64,000 bases of DNA, from positions 3,407,242 through 3,471,241 of the forward strand of contig JAJEKV010000087.1 of assembly GCA_021234155.1 (NCBI GenBank). The letters are read 5' to 3'. This DNA is from Isoetes taiwanensis. Its lineage: Eukaryota > Streptophyta > Lycopodiopsida > Isoetales > Isoetaceae. Shown piece after piece: positions 21,377-34,800 of the stretch. Under the pieces are notes generated by a model, which saw only the letters and a program-made list of their open reading frames with translations, was not told the DNA's origin and did no database searches. The position numbers and the translations under genes were made by a program. Numbering within the stretch: the first letter of the stretch is position 1; each line of letters begins with the position of its first letter.

Positions 21377-24300
21377 TAGAATAGAATAGATTTTTATCGC
21401 CCCACGGAGATCAATTGGCCTATGGGACCAAAACAAAAGAGAGCAAAGAAGCGTATTACATCGGGGATTAAAAACCCATGCCCGAAGGGTTTTGAGGGAA
21501 ACCCTTAGCGCATTGGTACGCGCCGGGTACACCGCACAATTGTATAGGACAATTCAGTACTGTCCCGAAGGACACAACTGAGCCGTGTATCCATAACCTT
21601 CTGGAGATATGACCCCAACAAGCCCACGGACACCGTATTCAATAACTCATGCAGCGGCTGGTCAGGCACAACTAACCAAACATACCGCGCGCGGATATGG
21701 GCAAACGCGGCGCATCCAAGAGCATGACATTCATCTTCAATTATACCCTGGTGGCAACATTGACAAAGCCTATCCTCCCATGATTCCCGAGTCCAATGCC
21801 CTGTCTCAATGCAGAGACGATGTGCACCCATGCGAATGGAAGCTATAAGTCTACGCTTCTTCATGGGCAAATGGGTGCACAAGCACTGGTGCGGGCCTCT
21901 CGTGAGCATAGGATTGACTTGCTGCTGATAGTGTGCCATCTTAAAGTGTGTCAGAGCATCTGCATCCCAGAGCTTGCAAAGGAAACTAGCATCTAGGTAT
22001 AACTTTAGTGCATTGTGATCCCTCTTTGTCCGGGTGCATCAGACGCATCGACTCGTTGGCCTATACATCCCAACGTGAGAACCACTAAGCTTGCTTGTCC
22101 TTCCAGCAGGTTTTGAGGTGTTGGGGACCCATTGCTCTGGCCAAAGCAAGGTTGGGCAAACGCGTATCACCCATAGCAACCACCTTCTGAAAGTAAATAA
22201 TATGGCATTCCAATGCGACCCTTTGAAGGGGTAGAAAACCGTGCCTCTTGAGTAGGATCCGGTATGGAACTGTGGACTTTACCCCAAGGGCTCGTGCCAA
22301 GAAGGCTTTCTTTTGACCGCCGAGGTCATTCCGTGTGGTGAGGGATATCCACCGACCCCACACCTCGCCCCTGCATACAACTCCCGCCTTGTGGTTGTTG
22401 CTCTGCGTGGCATATAGTGCTTTCCAACCCGCCGTGACGCGCAACCTGATGGTAACATCCCAGTGGATAGTAGTAGAGAAATTGATCCCCAAATACTTGT
22501 AGGTCGGAGCCACCTCCACATCTTGTCCTGGTAAGTGAATGAGGGAAGCCTTGTCTGACAGGATGACGAAACTAGGAGCACCCTAGTTTTGGCCATGTTA
22601 AGCACGCGCTTGCTGAATTGGCAAAAGTGTCAAGAGCATCCACGTCCCGTTGCATGTCCTCTGGAGTATAGGCCAGGAGGTCTACATTGTCAGCATATAT
22701 GAGTTGCCGGATTATGTGATGCATGAGATGGGCGCCCGCATCTCCGTGCTCAGAGAGTCAGACTTCCAGCTGATCAATGTATCGGCCAAAGAGTGTGAGG
22801 GTGAGAGGGGTCAACCCTGACGTACTCCAATACTACACCGACTATCTCCAACAGACGATGATGTGAGACATCCCCGAAAGCATGCCTCAGATAGCTCAGA
22901 TATTGCATTCTGCAAGTCAACGGGGGTCCCTAGCCCCATAACTTGTCCCGGCACTGTATCAAAATCTTTTGAGAAATCCACGAAACAACATCAGATCAAC
23001 ACGCACTCTACGCCTCTTACGCCCATATCGTCACCATTTGCTCAAGGATGCCACCCAACAATTTAAGAAAGAGAGAGATGACTATAATAGTGCGATAGTT
23101 GGCTGGGCATTGAGGGTCACCTGCCTTGTATATGGGCACAACTCTACTAGTGGTCCACTGCGGAGAGAAGCTTTATTGAATAGTTTCGTGAGGACAGGCA
23201 CCATTGGAGGACCAGCCCACTTCAGAAGTTCTGCCTATATGCCATCTAAATCTACTGCCTTCCCATTGGCTAAGCGTTGCATGCCCATGATGACATCCCC
23301 CTCTGTGATGAGCAGAGCCAGGCTCATCTATGGAGGCACCGTTGCCTTGCCCCCCTAGCGGATCGTAAAGCTATTGCAAGTATTGTACCCATTGCTACGA
23401 GGTGATGTTCCCTGTGGGCTGTATAGACTTGCTCAATGCCTTGCTCCAGAATGTCCTGGGATGCCGATCAGGAGACCGAACATCTGTTGTTGATGCTCAT
23501 GAGATATCGGCTTTCTTGTTTTTTCGGAAGGAGCAAGATTGATCGATGGCCTGTGGATAGAAAGTGGGATCAATGACTTGTCGAATTCCGTGTTTGATCT
23601 CCCAACACTCATCGCCGAACCATACATATTCTGCGGAGAAGGTGATAGCGCCGAGGTCCTCCATGAGTGGCCTCTCCCAAACACCTTTCAACGGCCGCCG
23701 AAGGTGTGAGTCACCGACGATTGCCGCCAAGTGTGGGTAGTCGCACAACTCTACTAGTGGTCCACCGCGAGAGAAGCTTTATTGAATAGTTTGCGTGAGG
23801 ACAGGCACCATTGGAGGACCAGCCCACTTCGTAAGTTACGCCTATATGCCATCTAAATTCCTTTTGCCTTCCCATTGGCTAAAGCGTTGCGGTGCCCATG
23901 ATGACATCCCCCTCGTGATGAGCAGAGCTGTGCTCATCTATGGAGGCACCGTTGCACCGCCCCCTAGCGGATCGTGAAAGCTATTGCAAAGTATTGTACC
24001 CATTGCTACGAGGTGATGTTCCCCGTGGGTCAGATAGGCTTGCTCAATGCCTTGCTCCGTATCGTCCCGGGATGCCGCATCGTGAGACCGAACATCTGTT
24101 GTTGGTGCTCTGCGAGATATCTGGCTTTCTTGTTCTTCAGGAAGGAGCAGTATTGACTGATGGCCTGTGGATAGAAAGTGGGATCAATGACTTGTCGAAT
24201 TCCGTGTTTGATCTCCCAACACTCATCGTCGAACCATCTGTTACGGGAGAAGGTGATAGCGCCCGAGGTCCTCCATGAGTGGCCTCTCCCAAACATCTTT

Positions 24301-24400
24301 CAACGGCCGTCGGGGCAGGGAGTGTGGAGTCACCGACGCATTGCCGAAGTGTGGGTAGTCGCAATAGTCCCTCCAGGTCATGCTCAAGCATCCGGGCATA
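21377..24400 (-). pseudogene. LINE-A copy 2 (unit 1), damaged
   Basis: Non-LTR retrotransposon on the minus strand, 3' tail of TAGAA pentamers at 21377-21390. Reading 5' to 3' on minus: endonuclease-RT linker (WFDDECWEIKHGIRQVIDP), RT start (LANGKAVDLDG), RT core with IYADNVDLLA, then TYKYLGINFSTT. After that come a C-terminal segment and a Cys/His motif (RLCQCC...ECHAL). The catalytic motif reads YADN instead of YADD. A ~610-bp segment (23138-23744 and 23745-24362) is tandemly repeated here. Most frameshifts in 22.2-24.4 kb coincide with CAG/CTG sites relative to the cleaner copy at 42.1-45.7 kb and are suspect. Confidence 0.75.
23138..24362. repeat. ~610-bp tandem repeat inside LINE-A, two copies
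   Basis: Copies start at 23138 and 23745 with ACAACTCTACTAGTGGTCC. The equivalent place in unit 2 has three copies. The second copy here is the more damaged. Confidence 0.85.
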
Positions 24401-25020
24401 GGCTCATAAAGTACTGTAGGATTTTAAAAAGTAGCCAAACCATCCTTTATGATATAATATATGGTATGCTTATTTTCCCTGATATATGGTATGCTTATTT
24501 CTTTATTTATTTATTTATTTCTATTCTATTCTATTTTAAACATTGCAACATTGCTTCAATGAATCTTATACCCTTTTCTGGTACAAATACCATTTCCTTC
24601 TAGAATTTAACATCAATAAAGCATTGTCACATCGATGCTAGGGCCTCATGCATCCGGAACCACCACCACCACCACCACCTCCTCCTTCTCCTCCCTCCTC
24701 CTCCTCCTCCTCCTCCTCACAACATCATGCTAACACTTCTTTTTTGCAATCCAAAGTTATGCATTGGTCCAAATGCTTGTGAGCTTGCAACTACTAGAAA
24801 TGAATATCAACTTTGCTTTAGCCACTGCTCAAGGTGATAACATTTTCTATGTTCTCCTTCACTTAATTTATATAGTGCCATCTCCTGCACATGACTAAGG
24901 TAATTGTGCCATAACTGAAGATTTGCCTTGACCACCATTGTTTGTGCTGACATAAGTAATGTTGCATCTAACTTGGGCCACTCTTCTTCTTACTTACTGT
25001 GTGGCATTCTATTGACTATA
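24401..25020. other. Low-complexity spacer between LINE-A and LINE-B
   Basis: Contains (TTTA)n and (TTCTA)n runs at 24500-24537 and a (CAC)n(CTC)n tract at 24658-24720. The latter gives spurious His- and Leu-rich or Pro-rich frames. Duplicated at 45731-46332. Confidence 0.5.
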
Positions 25021-26320
25021 ATTTAATTTAATTTAATTTAATTTAATTTAATGTATTGATCAAGCCATTTAGGCCCCCAGGCCTCTATGGCAAAAAAGTA
25101 CATAAGACAGTAACAATAATAGCACTTAATCCATAGCGCCACCAATGTCAAAATTATTCATGAGAGTGAATAAAGCAATTATCTCATCTCTCTTTCCATA
25201 TACTACATAGATATGAGGTAAGAATATGCCTAAAGTTGTAGAAGCTTTTTCAATCCAGGTAGCGATGAATCGCATAGTTTGCCCTTATGTGCTCATAAGT
25301 TGAAAGCATTCCAAAAAAGTATCTTTCGGTTTCTACTACAATATCAAAGCATCCCAAACATAATCTTTCATTGCGAGGAGTATTATTCCATCCGCCCGCC
25401 TCAATACATAGATTATGAGATGACGGGGTCTTAACCGAGAGATCACCATGCGATTCTTATGACCGATGTTTGCTATTAGGTAAGATTGCTCTTGATAGTC
25501 ATCTAGATCATTTTATATCAGCCAAGTAAAACCGCTTCTTGGTATCTTTTCCATCCTCCAATGTCCACAACTTGCGATTGCTTTCTTTGTCACAAAATTG
25601 AACTTCCTTAAAGTTCAATGATGTCGGCCAAGTATCTTGACCAAGCCATCTAGCTGCCCACTTTCGGACATCAAAGATACCAAACCCTTCCTATTAGATT
25701 GTTCCAATGCTTGCAAAGGGAACCTTGTTGAGTCCATGGATAGAAACGCGATTTACATAAGTAATGGTTCTACATAGAGCCCGGCTTCAAGAGGCAACAA
25801 ACCCTTACGCTAATAACATACAATAAGGCATTTGGATCTTCACCCCAAGTTCGCCAATTAGAAATCTTTTTTGTACTGCTCAATATCATTCCATCCTTTT
25901 TGGAGAGACCTGGTACCCCCCAAACCGGGACTGCCATATAAAATCACCGCAGATAATGGTTGCACCAAAAAGAGTAATTTTCTTAGCCTCCAATGATCGA
26001 GATTATTACTGCGCATAAATGAATCATCTTGCATAATGCCCATAAAACCACCAAAAGAGGCGTTTTGCAGCTAGTGTCCATTTATAATTATCTGATATAT
26101 CAATACCTAGGTATTTATAACTAGAAACCCTTTCTAGTGGTTCACCTCCTATATGGAAAACAACAGGATCTTGCCCTCCAATCACCATTGCTTTTGATTT
26201 CAGGACATTTATCTTCATATTCTTCTCTACACAAAATGCATGCAGAACATCTAGATGTTGCTGTAAACCAGTGGCTGTTCTAGATATTAGCACTATATCA
26301 TCAGCAAACAACAAGAGCTA
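25021..26320 (-). pseudogene. LINE-B copy 1 (unit 1) with 3' tail
   Basis: Minus-strand non-LTR retrotransposon of a second family. Its 3' end is marked by a TTTAA pentamer tail (25021-25052). The part just before the tail encodes the full C-terminus, as in the clean copy at 46381-47640. The RT motif FADDIVLISRTATGLQQHLD lies at the 5' end (26314 downward). Frame breaks relative to copy 6 fall mostly at CAG/CTG sites. Confidence 0.7.
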
Positions 26321-26529
26321 TAATAAAATGAAAAACTGGCAATACTCATAGATTCTGGACTCCCTTGCTTCATCAATGAAGAAATTTGGTCATAATATAA
26401 TACTCGAATTGCCCCTGTATTATTCAGAATCTTTGTATACTTTGCACTATAAATTATCTTATAGGACTTCTATTTAGGCGGTAAATATACACAGTGAAAT
26501 GATTGGAGTTCAAATAATTGAAATGCACA

Positions 26530-26551
26530 GATAAGATAAGATAAGATAAGA
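26530..26551. repeat. (GATAA)n microsatellite, about 4 units
   Basis: Short version of the ~14-unit array at 47858-47930; other monomers have GATAAGGTGTAAAG here. Confidence 0.8.
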
Positions 26552-26740
26552 GTGCATAGTGTGCATAACAAATTATTGTGGCCTATATTCCATAGGTTAA
26601 TGGCCGGAGGTTTAGAAATATATATATATCGGTTAAATGAGAAATAGTCAGGCCGTATTTGATCCTAGAAAGAAAATTTGAATCTTTGGATATGGAGATG
26701 ACGATTGGTTTTTGAATCAAGACCGAACGCATTAGTAATG

Positions 26741-27713
26741 TTATTGAACTACAACGTCCCTTCTTAATGGAATTAAAGCATTTGAAGGACGCCTAGTTTT
26801 GGAAAAGAGCAAATTGAGAACGCATTTTGAGAATGAAAACTTATAGTAGTGTCAATGTTAGAATTAATGAAGGATTCAAATTAAAAAAGACGTGAAAGAA
26901 AAGCCACTTTGAAGGAAAATCTTCTTCCTAGATTGACGTACTTGACAAGGAATGAAGGAAGCTAAGAATTTAGGTGATGATGATTTAACTAACTTCTTCT
27001 CTAAGTTTGACAACATTGTCGAGATCTTGAATAAGGGTGGAGTGTTGCTAATAGAACAACAGAAACTTTTACATGTTGCTAGAGCTGTTGAATATAATAG
27101 ACAATTAGCAACTTTAACTTTAATACAAATTCTATAAGGACCGAGAGGCTAAAAAAATGACCAGAATTGTATTGGGACGTAGAAGAGATAATATATGATG
27201 ACGAGGATGACCTAATCATAAAATAAATGGGAAGCTTTTAAAGCAAGGATATGAGAAGAATGCAGGGTTATGTGAAACTTGAAAATGGAGAGTCGTGAGA
27301 AAGTAAAAGGAATTGGGATGCTAGAAAATTTTTTATATAAGTGGAAAGCCCATTAGTTAGAAACTTGATATCTATAAGATAACTAGTTGACCTTGACTAT
27401 AGAGTTGTATTTGACAAGTTGCAATGTATTGATCTCTTAAATAATGAAATAAAGTTTTGAAAAACGAAAGGGCAACTTATTTAGTCTTCATTGTAACAAA
27501 TCAACCATCCATAAGTACTCTTATGATTCCAAAATGAGCACATGGCATTAGAGGTTATGCCATAGTAGCACAAAAAAACATTGATATTATGATCAAATAA
27601 GGGTTGATAGCTTCTTGTACGCAGATTGCAATGTTAGACATATTCCTCGGATGCATGCTTGACAAGCATACAAGATTACCATTTAAAAGGTCTAAAAAGA
27701 AGCAAAGTTTCCA
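26741..27713 (+). pseudogene. Copia-B fragment 1
   Basis: Decayed Ty1/copia sequence. A gag-like stretch (DDDLTNFFSKFDNIVE, LLIEQQKLLHVARAVEYNRQ) is followed after a deletion by the protease/integrase boundary region. That region reads KQGYEKN, VRNLISIRQLVDLDYRVVFD and the C-rich FLGCMLDKHTRLPFKRSKK of a GAG-pre-integrase domain. It ends abruptly at a junction with LINE-B (copy 2), sharing TTCCAAAAA. Confidence 0.6.
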
Positions 27714-28720
27714 AAAATTATGTTGCTCGGTTTCTACTACAATATCAAAGCATCCTAAACATAATCTTTCATTCTGAGGAGTATTATTCCATCCGCCCGC
27801 CTCAATACATAGATTATGAGATGACGATCTTTAACCGAGAGATCACCATGCGATTCTTGGCGACCTGATGTTTGCTATTTGGTAAGATTGCTCTTGATAG
27901 TCATCTAGATCATTTATATCAGCCAAGTAAAACCGCTTCTTGGTATCTTTTCCATCCTCCAATGTCCACAACTTGCGCATAGCTTGCTTTGTCACAAATT
28001 GCGTGAACTTCCTTAAAGTTCAATGATGTCGGCCAAGTATCTTGACCAAGCCATCTAGCTGCCCACTTTCGGACATCAGCATACCAGCCCTTCCTATTAG
28101 ATTGTTCCAATGCTTGCAAGGGGAACCTTGTTGAGTCCATGGATAGAACGCGATTTACATAAGTAATGGTTCTACATAGAGCTTCTCGCTTCAAGAGGCA
28201 ACAAACACATACGCTAATAACATACAATAAAGGCGTTTGGATCTTCACCCCAAGTTCGCCAATTAGAAATCTTTTTTGTAATTGCTCAATATCATTCCAT
28301 CCTTTTCGTGGAGAGACCTGGTCCCCAAACCGGACCGCCATATAAAAAATACCACTCTCACTTGCACACCAAAGAGTAATTTTCTTAGCCTCCAATGATC
28401 AAGATTATTACTTAAGATAAATGAATCATATTTGCATAATGCCCGAAAACCACCGAGGCACGTTTTGTGCAGCTAGTGTCCATTTATAATTATTCGATAT
28501 ATCAATACCTAGGTATTTATAACTAGAAACCCTTTCTAGTGGTTCACCTCCTATATGGAAAACAACAGATCTAAGCCTCCAATCATGACATTGCTTTTGA
28601 TTTCAGGACATTTATCTTCATATTCTCTCTACACAAAATGCATGCGGGTAACATCTAGATGTTGTTGAAAAACCGGTCGTTTCTAGATATTAGCACTATA
28701 TCATCAAGCAAACAACAAGA
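27714..28720 (-). pseudogene. LINE-B copy 2
   Basis: Lacks the last ~180 bp and tail of LINE-B, joined directly to Copia-B at 27713. Damaged at CAG/CTG sites; compare the clean counterpart 49086-50090. Confidence 0.65.
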
Positions 28721-29134
28721 GCTATAATAAAATGAAAAAACGGCAATACTCATAGATTTCGACTCCTTGCTTCATCAATGAAGGAATTTGGTCATAATAT
28801 AATACTCGAATTGCCCTCAGATATTTCGTAATCTTTGTATACTTTGCACTATAAATTATCTTATAGGACTTCTATTTAGGCGGTAAATATACATAATTGA
28901 AATGATTGGAGTTCAAATAATTGAAATGCACAGATAAGGTGTAAAGAGTGCATAGTGTGCATAACAAATTATTGTGGCCTATATTCCATAGGTTAATGGC
29001 CGGAGGTTTAGAAATATGTATATCGGTTAAATGAGAAATAGCCAGGCCAGATTTGATCCTAGAAAGAAAAATTTGAATCTTTGATATGGAGATGACGATT
29101 GGTTACCCAGATGTCGGTAATCGCATTAGTAATG

Positions 29135-30100
29135 TTGTTGAACTACAACGTCCCTTCTTAATGGAATAAAGCATTTGAAGGACGGGCCTAGTTTTGGAAA
29201 GAGCAAATTGAGAACGTACTTGAGAATGAAAACTTATAGTAGTGTCAATGTTAGAATTAATGAAGGATTCAAATTAAAAAAGACGTGAAAGAAAAGCCAC
29301 TTTGAAGGAAAATATTCTTCCCGTGATTGACGCATTTGACAAGGAATGAAGGAAGCTAAGAATTTAAGGTGATGATGATTTAACTAACTTCTTCTCTAAG
29401 TTTTGACAACATTGTCGTAGATCTTGAAGGGCGTGGAGGTTGCTAATAGAACAACGTAAACTTTTACATGTTGCTAGACCCTGTTGAATGTAATAGACAA
29501 TTAGCAACTTTAATACAAATTTGGCAAGGACCAGAGAGGGTTTTATAAAAAATGGTATTCGACAGAAGAGATAATATATGATGATGAGGATGATTTGGTT
29601 TAATCATAAAATTCTGGACAAGCTTTTAAAGCAAGGATATGAGAAGAATGCGTGTTATGTGAAACTTGAAAATGGAGAGTTGCGTAAAGTAAAAGGAATT
29701 GGGATGCTAGAAATTTTTATATAAGTGGAAAGCCCATTAGTTAGAAATTTTGATATCTATAAGACAACTAGTTGACCTTGACTATAGAGTTGTATTTGAC
29801 AAGTTGCAATGTATTGATCTCCTAAATAATGAAATAAAGTTTTGAAAAAATGAGTGGGCAACTTATTTAGTCTTGATTGTAACAAATAACCATCCATAAG
29901 TACTCTTATGATTCCAAAATGAGCACATGGCATTAGAGGTTATGCCATAGTAGCACAAAAAACATTGATATTATGATCAAATAGGGGTTGATAGCTTCTT
30001 TACGCTAGATTGCAATGTTAGACATATTCTCGGATGCATGCTTGACAAGCATACAAGATTACCATTTAAAAGGTCTAAAAAAGAAGCAAAGTTTCCAAAA
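29135..30100 (+). pseudogene. Copia-B fragment 2
   Basis: Same gag/pre-integrase remnant as 26741-27713, in the second monomer of the unit 1 array; many CAG/CTG-linked errors relative to 50511-51472. Confidence 0.6.
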
Positions 30101-30830
30101 AAGTATGTTGCTCGGTTTCTACTACAATATCAAAGCATCCTAAACATAATCTTTCATTTAGGAGTATTATTCCATCCGCCCGCCTCAATACATAGATTAT
30201 GAGATGATGGGGCCTTAACGAGAGATCACCATGCGATTCTTTGGCGACCGATGTTTTGCTATTAGGTAAGATTGCTCTTGATAGTCATCCGATCATTTAT
30301 ATCAGCCAAGTAAAACAAATTGCCTTCTTGGTATCTTTTCCATCCTCCAATGTCCACAGCTTTGCGATTGCTTTCTTTGTCACAAATTCGTGAACTTCCT
30401 TAAAGTTCAATGATGTCGCCAAGTATCTTGACCAAGCCATCTAGATGCCCACTTTCGGACATCAGCATACCAGCCCTTCCTATTAGATTGTTCCAATGCT
30501 TGCAAGGGGAACCTTGTTGAGTCCATGGATAGAATGCGATTTACATAAGTAATGGTTATACATAGAGCTTCGGCTTCAAGAGGCAACAAACCTGCTTCTG
30601 CTAATAACATACAATAAGGCGTTTGGATCTTCACCCCAAGTTCGCCAATTAGAAATCTTTTTTGTACCTGTTCAATATCATTCCATCCTTTTCGTGAGAG
30701 AACTGGTCCCCAAACCGGACTGCCATATAAAATCACCGCTCTCACTTGCACATCAAAGAGTAATTTTCTTAGCCTCCATCATCAGCAAACAACAGATATA
30801 GATATTAGCACTATATCATCAGCAAACAAC
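30101..30830 (-). pseudogene. LINE-B copy 3, internally deleted
   Basis: About 280 bp between the KLLF region and the FADD motif are missing, giving the fused sequence CTCCATCATCAGCAAACAAC. The identical deletion is in unit 2 copy 8, so it predates the 20.7-kb duplication. Confidence 0.65.
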
Positions 30831-31250
30831 AAGAGCTATAATAAAATGAAAAACTGGCAATACTCATAGATTCTGGACTCCCTTGCTTCATCAATGAAGG
30901 AATTTGGTCATAATATAATACTCGAGCCCCTGTATTATTCAGAATCTTTGTATACTTTGCACTATAAATTATCTTATAGGACTTCTATTTAGGCGGTAAA
31001 TATACACAGTGAAATGATTGGAGTTCAAATAATTGGAATGCACAGATAAGGTGTAAAGAGTGCATAGTGTGCATAACAAATTATTGTGGCCTATATTCCA
31101 TAGGTTAATGGCCGGAGGTTTAGAAATATATATATCGGTTAAATGAGAAATAGCCAGGCCGTATTTGATCCTAGAAAGAAAATTTGAATCTTTGGATATG
31201 GAGATGACGATTGGTTACCCAGAATCTGGCACCGATCGCGATTAGTAATG

Positions 31251-31784
31251 TATAAATGTATCATGATCATGCCATATATGATTTATATGGGCTTATTATA
31301 TGGGCTTATATGAAGCGCACACGCGGATCAAAGTGCGTAAGAAGCATAAATCGTAAGAACGGACAGGGGAAAATCGATCCGTGGGTGACAATCGCTAATT
31401 GATTCGCCTAGATGGTAGCGGCCGCCTTGGTGGTAGCGCCGCTCGTCGAGTGCATGGAAGAAGCGCATAGAAGTCCGTTGAGCGGATTGTGTAGCCGTTG
31501 GAATCGGCAGACTCAGCGATCGACCGCGCACTAGGCGGCATCGACCGGGCATCCAATTTTCTCTGATGAATCCGGACCGGCCGCGGCCTTATTTAAAGCT
31601 TACAAGGAAGAGTTTGGGATCGGGTTGCAGCCGTGTCGAAGGTCTTGATTCGAGTTCACCGCTCTTTCATGGTTCCGGCCGCTTTGGTCGTAGTTATTAC
31701 GATGAATTTTATTATCCGGGATATTGGTGCGTTGATTGTCTATATTGTATATTTGAGATCTAGATTGCTTTGATTCTCTCAGTA
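31251..31784 (+). repeat. Copia-A element 1, 5' LTR
   Basis: Begins TATAAATGTATC and ends CAGTA, where the clean copy ends CTGTA. TATA-like TTATTTAAAG near 31589. Confidence 0.75.
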
Positions 31785-31800
31785 TTGGCATCGAGCCGAA

Positions 31801-34800
31801 TGAAAATTAATGAGTACCGATTCGCTAAAAGACTTCTTAGTGTGTAGAAGTGTATTCGGAGGTCCAGATTCCAAGTATGGAAGGCAAAAGTTCAGGAGGT
31901 ACTAGATGCGTAAGGTTTGATGGAGATCGCAGCAGCCCTCGGAAGGAAAAAGATCCGAAAGAGGTGCCGAGAAGTTCGAAAGATAAAGATAGTTGAAGGA
32001 GACGGTAAAGAATCTTTGGAAGTTCTGGTAAGACAGATAATGGTACATTTTCTGAGCAAAAAATTAGAGAAGCTAGAGGAATAATTGCTTGCAAAGTTGG
32101 GTCTAGTATTTTGTTAAGAATGAGAGGATTGAATCCTCAACAGATGTGGACATATTTGATAAACAAATATGAACGAAAATCATCTTCTCAACTAGATGTG
32201 CTAGATAGAGAATTGAGACGCTTAAAATACAATGATGATGAAAATATTACGTAATTTTTGCAAGATTAGATAATATCTTGGCAGATCTAGATGCAAAGAC
32301 AGTGCAATGCTATGATGAATTTCAAGTCTTAGCTATAGCTCGAGCTTTTTCCAAATATGAGGTATTGTCCATACTTATTAGATCCGCAACTAAAAATCGT
32401 GATGAGGCAGAAAGACTAGTCAGAACAGAATTAGAACAAAAAAGTGTTAATAAGGAAGAAGAAAATACTGAGGTGTTGCTTGTTGAAAATTTGAAAGGGA
32501 AGAGTATAAAACTGTTGGTCCCCGCTTTTTACCGTCATGAGATGGGGCATGTAAAAGCTAGTTGCCCTAAATTAAATAAAGAGATGTCTTGTTTTAACCG
32601 GTGGTGGAATGGGACATATCTCAACAAACTGTTCAAGTCCCAAGAACTATAATAGGGGGAGAGGAAGATGGAACGTTGAAAGGGGAAGTTTTTCAAGGGG
32701 AAGAAGAACATCGTCAAGAGGAAGAGGAAGAAGGTGCGGCCGGACTGAATATTGCTCAAGAAATCATCAGTGAGCAGAGTGCTGTAGCCGAAAAGGAGCA
32801 AGATGATCAAGAGGTAAAACCATTTGCCTTGTCAACCCATGGAAGTAAAATAAATATTGTGCTAATCATGAAGTCGATGAATTTATAGTTGATAGTGGAG
32901 CTGAACGATCAGGAGTTAACTCTACTGATTATCTGGCTGATGTTTGCTCGAGTAAATATTTGAGTCATGTACAGTTAGGAAATGGAGATTTGCAGAAAGT
33001 AATGGGCAAAGGGATGTTGCAGTTATTTGATCTCTATGGAAATAGCGTGGATGTTGCTAATGTGTTATGTGTTCCGGACCGCATAAAAATCTTATATCTG
33101 TTAGTCAATTGGTGGATTTAGGATATGAGATTAGATTTAACAAAAAAGGCTGTAAGGTTTTACTTGATGGTAAATTGATGTTCTTTGCAAAGCGTGTAGG
33201 CAATCTATTCCAGTTGTCAAATAAAGTCCTCAAAAGCATAAATGTGCCGTCAGTGACTAAATCGTCAACTTGGCACCATAGGCTTGCTCATACACATATG
33301 AATAATATTAAGTACATGATAAGAAATGGACTTATCCATGGGGAAGATGATACAGATGGGAAATTTATCTGTCCAGGGTGTATGTTAGGAAAGTTGACTA
33401 AGTTGCCTTTTAGCAGATCAAAGAAAAGAGCCAAGGGTCCTCTCGACCTAGTGCATTCCGATCTCTGTGGTCCATTGAATGTGCAAGGAAAAACTGGTAA
33501 AAGGTATTATATATCCTTTATTGATGACTTTAGTAGAATGGGAAAGTGCTATTTGTTATCAACAAAAGATAAAGCTCTAGATGCATTTAAGCTAACGTAA
33601 GTGAAATGGAAAGACGCAATGTCGTGAAACTTAGATGCATTAGAACAGATAGAGGCGGGGAATATCTTTCAAGAAGTTTTAGATCCTTTTGTCTTGAGCG
33701 TGGAATAAAAAGGCAACTCACATGTAGATATACTCCGCAACAAAACGGTGTTGCAGAAAGAAAAAATAGAACAGTTTTAGATGCTGTAAGATCAATGATA
33801 AAGTTTGCAGGCTTACCAAATTATCTCTGGAAAACTGTTTTTTTCATACAAAACAAGTTGCCACTCAAGTAGCTTGATGGAAATATCACTGAAGAAGTAT
33901 GGACAGATACTAAACCGATTTCGTGCTCATATGATTATTTTTAAAGCATATGGGTGTTTGGCATATGTTCATGTTCCAGAAGAAATGAGACTTAAGCTAG
34001 ATGATAGAGCAAAAATAGGCTTTCTGGTCGGCTATGATAAGGAGTCAAAAGGTTATAGAATTTTCATACCCGAAATTAAGAAAAAAATAATAATCGGAGG
34101 GATGTTGTGTGTTGCGAAAGTAAATTTTACAAAGATAGACATGAAATTGAAAGCAATATGGCATGAGAGTGTAGAAAAGCACATTGTGCACCCGATGACA
34201 ATTTAGGTATTTCGCTGATTTTGACTCGATGAAGAGATCGAAGATGATGTGGCGATAATGAGGATAGTGGGGTGTCACAATCCGAACCCGCCAGCGGTCA
34301 CCCGATCCGTTTAGGTAAACTAAAAAAGGAAAACGGAGGCGTAAAAGCTCAAAGATACGTATAGACTATAACGGGAAAATGTATGGCGATATGGCACAGA
34401 AAGCGTAAGAATTGGGAAGCCTCCGTTAGGTTTCCATCGTTAATGGTCGTGTTTGAACCGGATACTCCTATATCATTTGATGAAGCCGCGGAACCCTAAA
34501 AGGCGCCCCCAATGGTTAAAGGCAATGCAAGAAGAGATGGATTCCTTTAAGGAAACAGTACATATTAGCTAGCAAAATCTCCAAAGAGGGTAAGAATTTG
34601 GTTGGAAATAAGTGGATTTACAGAATTAAAACAAATTCGATGGAACCAAAAGGTACAAAGCTAGGCTAGTTGCTCGTGGTTTTTTCAAAAAGAAAGGAAT
34701 TGATTATGAAGAGACATACTCTCCAATTGTCAAGTTAACAAGTATTAGACTTGTGTTAGCACTAGCAAATGCGCTCAAGCTTGACATACATCATATGGAT

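Noticed and set aside
23940-24278. Plus-strand frames repeated in each 610-bp segment (SGFLVLQEGAVLTDGLWIES)
   Set aside because: They are the antisense of the LINE-A endonuclease-RT linker, repeated with it.
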